A stretch of DNA of 64,000 nt, taken from contig JARHVA010000001.1 of the NCBI GenBank assembly GCA_037957365.1, positions 14,462,001-14,526,000 of the forward strand, in the 5' to 3' direction. The position numbers and the translations under genes are program-made. A model generated the notes under the pieces. The model saw nothing but the letters and a program-made list of their open reading frames with translations. It had not been told where the DNA came from and searched no databases. Source of the DNA: Torreya grandis (Eukaryota > Streptophyta > Pinopsida > Cupressales > Taxaceae). Of this stretch, positions 57,301 through 64,000 are shown one piece after another. Positions within the stretch are counted from its first letter, which is position 1; each line of letters begins with the position of its first letter.

Positions 57301-59439
57301 TTAGGTTTTGGGGCAATGTTTAAGCAGGCAATCTGTGAAATTCTAAATCTTTGGACATGTAGAGTGACCATTCTTCTGTTGAAGAATATGTTAGATCTGA
57401 GCTAGCATCTACCACTTCTCGAGAAAATTATTCTGTAAAAAAAAACTACTTCAATAATGCCAAGAAAGGTTCTATTTTAAAATTCATCAAAAAGATAGGT
57501 CAAAGGTTCTCTCCAATATCATTGTTCCGGAAAAGAGCAGAGATAATGATGTCATGCTCTTAATACCTGCGTGGGCTCTTTCTTGCTCTTTAATTCCATT
57601 TAAGTGGTTAAGTTTTTGATGAGTAAAGAGGGGAAGTTATAGATTGTTTTTTAATGACTTATTTCTCTATTGGAGGCTTTTTGATAGAGGTGTGATTGGA
57701 AGCTGCTTGAGAAATGGAATGATTACAGGCTTGGTCTTGGTGTAGCATGGCATGCCTTAAATGCTAGAATGTTGATGCCTTTCTTACCTCAACAGCTACA
57801 TGTAGCCTTCACAGCTAGTCCTGGCTTTTATGAGCTTCTGGATTCTGGTTTGGTCACTTTGAGATGGTGTAGTGGGTCATGATTCCAGCCCTATCGTTGC
57901 CTTCTGTACTCTTTTTGTCTTTATTACCTGCTACAGAAAATGTGCTGGGTGCATTTATTGGGGTGTGGGATCCTTTTCTACCGAGATTGTGGCCTTCTTG
58001 GGCTATATAACTTCTCGCAGAGGCTTTTGTCAGTTTTTGTGGATTAAATGTAATTTTAGGTCTGTGTGTAGAGAAGTACGTCCATCCAGGTCTCAGCCTT
58101 CCTTCCCTTCCTTCAAAGGATATTCAAATGTGTTTGCTGCGGTTAGTATTTTTTGAATGTCAGAGAGACGTGGGCAGAAGTGTCAGAAGAGTGGTGGTTA
58201 ATGGACTACCTACGCAGACCTGGGGAATGCAGAGGGGAAACATGTTTAGTATGCCAGCATGGTTTTTGGGCATGATAAAGGTAGGGATAAGTATGATTGG
58301 ATGTCGGTGCTCGGGTTTCCTTTGATTGATGGACAGTGGGTTTTTAAGAACTGCCCTAGGACATGGATTGTGCTGAATAAGATGGTATATGCTCTTCTTT
58401 CGCTTCCTTCCGAAGTTTCAGTTTGCTGCTGGAGGCCACCTGGGGAATGAAATTCTTCATATTTTTTGTAGAGTCTTTGTTTGTGTTACAGTTGGGTTTT
58501 GTTCGTCACTCATTTCTTGGCTGCCATGTGCAAGGGAAGATCAGCTCCAAAAACTTTAATCAACATTCAGATTCCTCTGACATGGAAAGTTCAAATACAA
58601 ACCATGTCTATGGAACAAAACGAAAGAATCTAGACTCTGCCACTGAAGGAGATTTGAATGACAAATCGCATCCCCAAGGTTAAAGAAGAGGTCAAAAGTG
58701 CTTGCTGAAAGTGCTCGAGGAGAAAGTAGCAGGTCGCTGCTTATCCTCTCAATGCTGTGTATGTAAGAGAAAAAAAGCTCATGGATCTGGTGAGGACAAC
58801 AGCAACAGAAAAAAGAATCAACAACCAGGATTGCGTTTCGTACACTTTGCAAAGAAAACTGCAGCCGCTTGAATTTTATAACCTGAGTTATAAGGAACTA
58901 AATCAATTCTGGGGCTTGGCCTCTTTTCTATCTGCCATAGATCTTGATTCTTGTGCTACGATAACGGGGGGGACTACTCTCGTAGTAGGAAAAGGTCAGC
59001 TTGTAGGGAGGGTGTTTTCTCTAAAGGGCTTGGTGCCCTTGATATGAAGACTAAGAGAAAAACACCTGATGAGGATGTTGGAGGCATACAAAACAGGAAG
59101 GAGCCTATCTTCCAAGGCAGAAGTGACAGGTTTTGGGGAATTGCAAAACACATTGAGGAAGAGGTGTCTTTTCTTAGCTTGCTCATCTCTAACTCAATTA
59201 GGGATTGAGCTATTAGCACCTACCCAGTGTTGAAGGAGGACATCCAAACAATAGAGTTGGTCAAAGGCAAGCTGTGTGAATCAAGGGGATGGCCTAAAGA
59301 TGGAAATTATTGGACTGGAGGATACCTACGATCTTCTTCGGGAAAAAGTTTACATGCACTACACGGTAGACAGGTTGAAAAAAGTTAACCCCAAGTTTAG
59401 TGAGGAGGCAGACTAGGCTGGCATGAAAGGGTCCCTAAT
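57301..59439 (+). other. Unidentified retroposon-like or pseudogenic block left of the hAT
   Basis: The plus strand has several medium open frames, for example 57872-58156, 58259-58450 (KGRDKYDWMSVLGFPLIDGQ) and 58757-59047. Base composition is less AT-rich than the neighbouring introns. No family was recognised. After the hAT the sequence continues (63131-63350) with TTTGAAATGATTAAATTTAC, CCTTATCCC and an A run, an ending common to plant LINE-type retroposons, so the whole block may be a retroposon split by the hAT. Confidence 0.4.
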
Positions 59440-59800
59440 TCTTTCCTCTACGTTACAAGATACTGGTCCAAGCCGTTTTGGATTCAGATACTGGTCCGAT
59501 CCGGCACGAATACACCCAAGATACCAAGGAAGATTTGTGAATCCTCTTGGATACATCATTGGATTGGAGGATACCTACAATCTTCTTTGGGAGAAAGTTT
59601 ACAGGAACTAAATGGTAGACAAGTTGGAAAAGGTTAATCCCAAGTTTAGTGAGGGGGACTGATTGGCAAGAAAGGGTCCCTAATTCTTTCCTCTACATTA
59701 CCGGATCCTGGTTCAAGCCATTTCGGATACGGATATTGGTCCGATCTTGTTTGAATACGACCAAGACACCGTGGGAAGATTGTGTATCCTCCCGTTTCAA
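59310..59800 (+). repeat. Tandem duplication of about 247 bp at the hAT left end
   Basis: Two consecutive copies begin TGGAGGATACCTAC (59317 and 59566) and share AGTTTACA, GGTAGACA, GTTGAAAA, CCCAAGTTTAGTGAGG, GGGTCCCTAATTCTTTCCTC and the following ATACTGGTCC-type hAT end. The unit therefore covers host flank, target duplication and transposon end, and must have duplicated after the insertion, or during an aborted excision. Confidence 0.87.
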
Positions 59801-60408
59801 ATACGAATACTTGTCCAATCCGGCCCCGATATAGCCATGATACCACAAGAGGACTACGAATCCTCCCAAATACGTCCTGGAAGCATCCACAATTGTCCCG
59901 CAGTATCCTAGCTGCATACGAGCTGGATCTGCACCCTAGGGACCTTTCTTTTAGTTTTTCATATGACATGACGCAAAGTCAAATGTGGACTTCCAAAAAA
60001 AAATAAAAAAAAAATAAATATAGGGGAAACCCTAAAAGCAACTTTCACTCTCATTTTATCAAAAGAAAACACATTGCCCTTTCATTGCGTTTTTACCTCT
60101 GATTGCACATTTGTTCTCTCACCTTCATCTTTTCAATTGCTTAGGACTGATAATCCTTCTTTCTGCTAATCCTATGCCATTACAACTACCCATTTGACAC
60201 TTGCAACCAAGAGGATTGTTGATTTAAGGTACATTGTGGGTTTTTATTAAGTTATTTTTTTTTTTGTTACAAACTTTAAAACTTTTGTAACTAATTTTAA
60301 CTTTTTTTTGTTACTTTTTAAAATAGCTATTCAACAATTGTCAAATGCCTTAAATTTAAATATAAATAATAGTTTTTTTTTAACCACAAGCCGTAGGGAT
60401 TTGCTAGA

Positions 60409-60606
60409 ATGTCTCGCTCTACAAGTGCTAGTTCTGTGAACCAAGGGACAGCCTTCAAAACCAATCATTTCTTGCCACTTTGGAAGTATGTGTCAATTTT
60501 AGAACAAATACTAAGTGAAGGGTGTTACATTTGGGTTTGCTCTGAGTGTAAGGTGAAATATAAGAGCTCATATGATCAAGTAACAGCCTATGTGTGTGAT
60601 TCTTAA
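60409..60606 (+). pseudogene. hAT transposase N-terminal BED zinc finger exon
   Basis: The frame starts MSRSTSASSVNQGTAFKTNH and continues FLPLWKYVSILEQILSEGCY and IWVCSECKVKYKSSYDQV. It matches BED fingers of plant hAT transposases (LWKYV, WVC-EC, Y-S-Y-V). The Cys pair is present, but the expected His of the KAHL segment reads TAYV, so zinc binding is probably lost. A stop ends the frame; an intron may follow in the intact gene. Confidence 0.78.
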
Positions 60607-60797
60607 CCTTAGAATCAAAGCTTGTGGTGAGCCAAATATAAATGTAAAGCCAAAAAAGGGCTTGCCACCTACAAAGTTCCTTGCATCAAAGAGCAATAAG
60701 CAGCAGATGCCTTTATTGCTCTAATATTAAAGCATCCTCTAAGAAAAAAAGGATCTAGATCTATCGACCACCTGTTGTTGCATCTCATGCCAATGTT

Positions 60798-61560
60798 GTG
60801 ACACCATCACACCCATTTCTTACTACATCCACCTTAGTTGCAAAGGAAGAGGATTCACCTCTTAGTCGCAAGAGAACAAAAGGTGTAGGCCCATTTGAAA
60901 GGGCAATCCAAAATGAAACAAGGGACATAGCGAAACAAAACATTGCACATTATGTTTACGCATGTGGGCTGCCATTTAATGTTGTTAGATCACCATACTA
61001 GAGGGATATGGAGAAATCTACCAATGAAGCCCCTAAAAGGTTCATTGGCACAAGGTATGAAAAGGTGCACACCACCTTGTTGGCAAAAGAAAGAAAACAT
61101 GTCGAAGATGCATTACAGCCCATCAAAGATTCATGGATCGAAACAGGGATGTTTGTTGTTTCCGATGGATGGAAAGATATGGCAAATAGGTCATTGAATA
61201 ATGTGGTCACAATGTGCCCTAAAGGGGCAATGTTTTTTAGGGTTGTTGATTGTGAGAGGCAAGTGAAGGATGCACGACTCATTGTCGACATCCCGATAGA
61301 ATCCATTGAGGCGGTGGGGCCTCAAAATGTTATACAAGTTATAACGGACAATACAAAAAATTGCAAGGCCATGGGCATGTTGGTTGAGGCAGAGGTATGG
61401 GCACATATTTTGGACACCTATCGTTCATTCCCTAAACCTTATATTACAAAAAATGAGCACAAAAATTGATTGGATCAAACAAGTCTATGAGGAGGTGAGT
61501 GAAATCCAAATGTTCATAAGCAACCATCATATGTTCCATGTTCCAAGGCACTTTTAGGTC
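60798..61560 (+). pseudogene. hAT transposase DUF659 core
   Basis: One frame runs from 60798 to 61469 with a single in-frame TAG at 60999-61001: PFERAIQNETRDIAKQNIAH, the YACGLPFNVVRSPY segment, stop, then EKSTNEAPKRFIGTRYEKVH, ETGMFVVSDGWKDMANRSLN, NVIQVITDNTKNCKAMGMLV. The VVSDGW and TDN motifs carry the first two acidic residues of the transposase core. At about 61405 a one-base shift moves the frame to IFWTPIVHSLNLILQ, matching the W-P-C-H-LNL segment with the usual Cys replaced, and on to IQMFISNHHMFHVPRHF. Confidence 0.92.
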
Positions 61561-61868
61561 TTTATAGAAGTTATCGTTGTTGAAGGCAACTATATTATTA
61601 ACCTTATTTTTAATCATTCGTGAAGCATGTATAATTTAAAATGTTAATATAATTTTTTAAGTTTGTAATTTGTAGGATTTTTATTTTTTAACATTTTAAT
61701 TTTTTAATTGTATGTTTTGATTTTGTATTAGGTTACTAAAACTCACTTTGCCTCACACACATTTGTCTTGGATTGACTTGTCAAGGCACATGAGCCATTG
61801 AGCAGCATGGTTATCAACCATATTCGGGGTGTATGGAGTAGTCAAACACTAAGAGGGCCACAAAAGTG

Positions 61869-62410
61869 AAAGTGTTGATCCTCAATGATGGGTGGTGGGA
61901 ACGTGCAAAGTATTTGCTCAGTTTTTTCGAGTGTATCATGAGTATGCTAAAATTTGTGGATATGGATCATCTATGTTTAGGTGAGATTTATAAAGGAATC
62001 AACTCACTGATTGAGAAGATTAAGCCCATCATAAAACCCAGAAAGCAAGATTTTATGGAAGTCCAGTTGTATCGCATTGAAATGTGGAACGAAATGACCA
62101 CCACACTGCATCTTGATTTTACCTTGACTCCCAAATACTATGGCATAGAGATCCTTTCTTGGTTGAAGAGGGTCCCACCATTTAGGGATATTGAGGTGAG
62201 GGATTTAAGGTGGCATTCTCTAGACTCTTCCCCAATCCAGAAGTAGTAGAAGACAATTGTGGGAGAGTTTGGGAATTTCATAACCTCCACTGGTCATTCC
62301 CTTGGTGCTCTTAGTGACAAGTACAAGGACACTCATATGTGGTGGTACCTCCATAGGCAAGCATCCACCCACCTCCAGCCTCTTGCAATAAAAATCCTAT
62401 CACAAGTAAG
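61869..62410 (+). pseudogene. hAT transposase C-terminal region
   Basis: The frame 61866-62246 reads ERAKYLLSFFECIMSMLKFV, CLGEIYKGINSLIEKIKPII, then DFTLTPKYYGIE, as in hAT transposases after the core. A stop is followed by TIVGEFGNFITSTGHSLGAL and WWYLHRQASTHLQPLAIKIL in another frame, matching the approach to the dimerisation domain. Confidence 0.88.
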
Positions 62411-62489
62411 CTTTTAATTTTTTTTTAACTCTCTACCTTTCTTTTCAACATTTTGTTTTAACTTTCTAATTTACTTTGTGAGTTCCTCT

Positions 62490-62760
62490 TCAGCTACGTG
62501 GAACTAGGGCACATATACCTTTATCCACTTAGTTAAGTGCAATAAATTAGTAGGGAAAAAGGCAAAGGATTTGATCTATGTGCATTTCAACCCGCATCTT
62601 CTCACACAAAAGCAAGATGAGTACAAGAATGGGGCAACAAAATGTTGGGATGTAGACCCAGAGACTACTTTACTCAAATGCCTCCATTGCCTACCTTTCA
62701 TTGCTCAACACGGATCTAGTCAGAGTGGCACTGCTACTACTTGTGGTTCTAACAAACCAT
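62490..62760 (+). pseudogene. hAT dimerisation domain exon
   Basis: The frame reads TYTFIHLVKCNKLVGKKAKD, LIYVHFNPHLLTQKQDEYKN and KCWDVDPET, the conserved end of plant hAT transposases (YSFIHSVKRN-L, LVYVHSNLRLL). An in-frame stop lies just before TYTF. The frame runs on to 62945 without further similarity. Confidence 0.88.
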
Positions 62761-63138
62761 ATGATGATGCTCTCAATGAAGACATTGAAGACAATATGAA
62801 TATACATAATATGTTGATTTGTCTTGATTTTTGTCCATACAATGTAACATTTGCACTATGTACTAGTTTTGAGAAACATCTAGTTCAACCATTGAATATC
62901 ATGACATTTGGCATTGAACTATCAATATGTTTTGTGGTCATTTAGCTTATTTTGTTTACTCTATGCATATTATGTGTTAATTTTGCTTATTAGGTTAAAT
63001 GTTTTACATTTTTTATATATTTTTGTACAGCCATAACCAAAAATGTATCCATGCCCCCAAAAAAATTGATGTATCCACATATCTGAATCCCGTATCCATA
63101 TTTGTACCAGTATCAGGATCAGCTACTTAGTCTTTCCT

Positions 63139-63352
63139 TGCTGATTAATCTGGGCCTCTTTGTTTCTTCTTGTGTAATAAACTGCTGGAGACTTATACCC
63201 GACTGTTAGGCAGTCTGAGTGCTGATGTTTTTTTTGCTGTTTATCCTCCTTTGTAATCTCTTGGACTCTCTGGTGAGGTGCCTTGTTGCCTTGTATGGGG
63301 ATCTTTCCCTTTTTTGAAATGATTAAATTTACCCTTATCCCAAAAAAAAATT
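63139..63352 (+). repeat. A-tailed retroposon 3' end right of the hAT
   Basis: T-rich sequence with CTTGTATGGGGATCTTTCCC, then TTTGAAATGATTAAATTTAC and CCTTATCCC followed by nine A. It resembles LINE 3' ends in plants and would join the block left of the hAT once that insertion is removed. Confidence 0.5.
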
Positions 63353-64000
63353 GTTATAGAATTTTGTTATTGTTTTTCTTTATGATCAAATAGTAAATCT
63401 CTTCTAGTCTCTAGAAATTCTAATTCCATTTAATCAAAATTCACAGTCCAGTTTTTATACTCAAAATACTTTTTGAATTTGAATTCCAGTTTTCGTAATT
63501 TTAGCACTAGATATTATATTACAAGAGAATCAAGCTCCACCTATCGGTTGTCATCTTCTTGTGAACATAACAACGATCCATAAGGATCAGGAAAACATCA
63601 AACCTCAACAAATAAATAAAAATTATACCAAATTCGGCAAAAGGCGAAGTTCTGTCTGTACAGTGGGAAAAACACCATAGCGATTTGGTTATTGTCAGCA
63701 GCGGTTATGTTAGTAAAAGTGGCAGTTTTGATAGGCGGCGGTTTCAATCGTGTCACTTGTGGTTCCATTTGTAACAGACAGATGCATTTGTGACAGCAGC
63801 TGTTTCATCCCGCAAAGTGGCACTTTTGCCCAAAGCCAACAGCGAGTCCAATAATGGCCAAGAAATGGGTGTCTTCCAATTTCCAATGGTTGGGGGTCCT
63901 TTAGTGCATGAAAGGACACCTCCAGCACTTGTTAAAAGAAGGCAAAGCCCACTGTAATTATAAGTGTGTAAAAGTAAATAACAAGTGAATTCAGTTGTTT
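63353..64000. other. No feature seen at the window end
   Basis: AT-rich sequence. The minus-strand frame 63710-63928 was examined as a possible TOL first exon and lacks the VHS start motifs. Confidence 0.5.

Larger units (their letters stand above)
59448..63130 (+). mobile_element. hAT-superfamily DNA transposon, degenerate
   Basis: Boundaries: TCTTTCCT occurs at 59440-59447 and at 63131-63138, a perfect 8-bp target duplication, the size made by hAT elements. The ends are inverted-repeat-like: left CTACGTTACAAGATACTGG, right (reverse complement) CTAAGTAGCTGATCCTGATA then CTGG. Between them lie a BED zinc finger, a DUF659-type transposase core and the hAT dimerisation domain on the plus strand. 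The left end plus flank is tandemly duplicated (second copy has TCTTTCCT at 59685-59692), so the element could equally be said to start at 59693. In-frame stops and shifts make it non-autonomous. Confidence 0.88.
51622..64000 (-). other. TOL intron 1 (incomplete, more than 12.3 kb)
   Basis: The minus-strand acceptor AACAG lies immediately upstream of exon 2. No minus-strand segment from here to the window end reads like the expected first exon (ATSDML-GPDWA-N-EICD-like motif). I infer that exon 1 and the promoter lie beyond 64 kb. The stretch holds the SINE-like, hAT and retroposon sequences listed separately. An unrecognised short or divergent first exon inside it cannot be excluded by eye. 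Confidence 0.6.

Noticed and set aside
63710..63928. Possible TOL first exon on the minus strand
   Set aside because: The frame lacks the expected VHS start motifs (DML-GPDW, EICD) and has no suitable phase-2 donor after a DPG-like end.
1..64000. CRISPR array, prokaryotic operon or phage content
   Set aside because: Introns, LTR elements, hAT and SINE-like features show plant nuclear DNA; the tandem repeats lack unique equal-length spacers.

Overview
This is nuclear DNA of a seed plant with a very large, AT-rich genome, most likely a gymnosperm (conifer-like). The reasons are one plant-type gene with giant introns, several generations of decayed long-terminal-repeat (LTR) retrotransposons, a LINE, SINE-like elements and a plant hAT transposon, with almost no other coding sequence. 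The species cannot be read from the sequence.

The only host gene I can support is on the minus strand from about 51.6 kb down to 23.5 kb: a TOM1-like (TOL) protein, an ubiquitin-binding adaptor of endosomal sorting. Eight exons (exon 2 to the stop) join in phase at GT/AG sites and give about 573 residues: the rest of a VHS domain, a linker, a complete GAT domain and a Pro/Gln/Ser-rich tail. The first coding exon was not found and should lie beyond 64 kb, making intron 1 more than 12.3 kb. The intron that splits the GAT domain is 22.1 kb (25232-47370) and is packed with transposons.

Layout. 1-5.3 kb: noncoding, with two related SINE-like repeats, an AT-rich tandem duplication and an RNase H relic. 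5281-17073: a complete but dead Ty3/Gypsy element (minus strand) with 2.65-kb LTRs, near-perfect target-site duplication (TSD), and gene order gag-protease-RNase H-RT-RNase H-integrase. 17.1-23.5 kb: mostly featureless, with a 39-bp coding-phase repeat and a CA microsatellite, then the 3' flank of the TOL gene. 25.2-47.4 kb (giant intron): a minus-strand gag and duplicated LTR/primer-site unit, an inverted-repeat family, a decayed LINE, and a second complete Gypsy element (33211-46097, plus strand) inserted into that LINE. 47.4-51.6 kb: TOL exons 2 to 6. 51.6-64 kb (inside TOL intron 1): SINE-like units, a composite SINE-like insertion carrying a 28-bp minisatellite and bounded by a perfect 15-bp TSD, hAT relics, an unidentified retroposon-like block, and a hAT transposon bounded by a perfect 8-bp TSD.

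The genes do not form a shared system: one housekeeping trafficking gene persists, with clean splice sites, inside a transposon landscape. I found no sign of a novel multi-gene system. The most unusual objects are the composite SINE with its minisatellite, the nested insertions within the 22-kb intron, and the Gypsy element with an extra RNase H upstream of RT.
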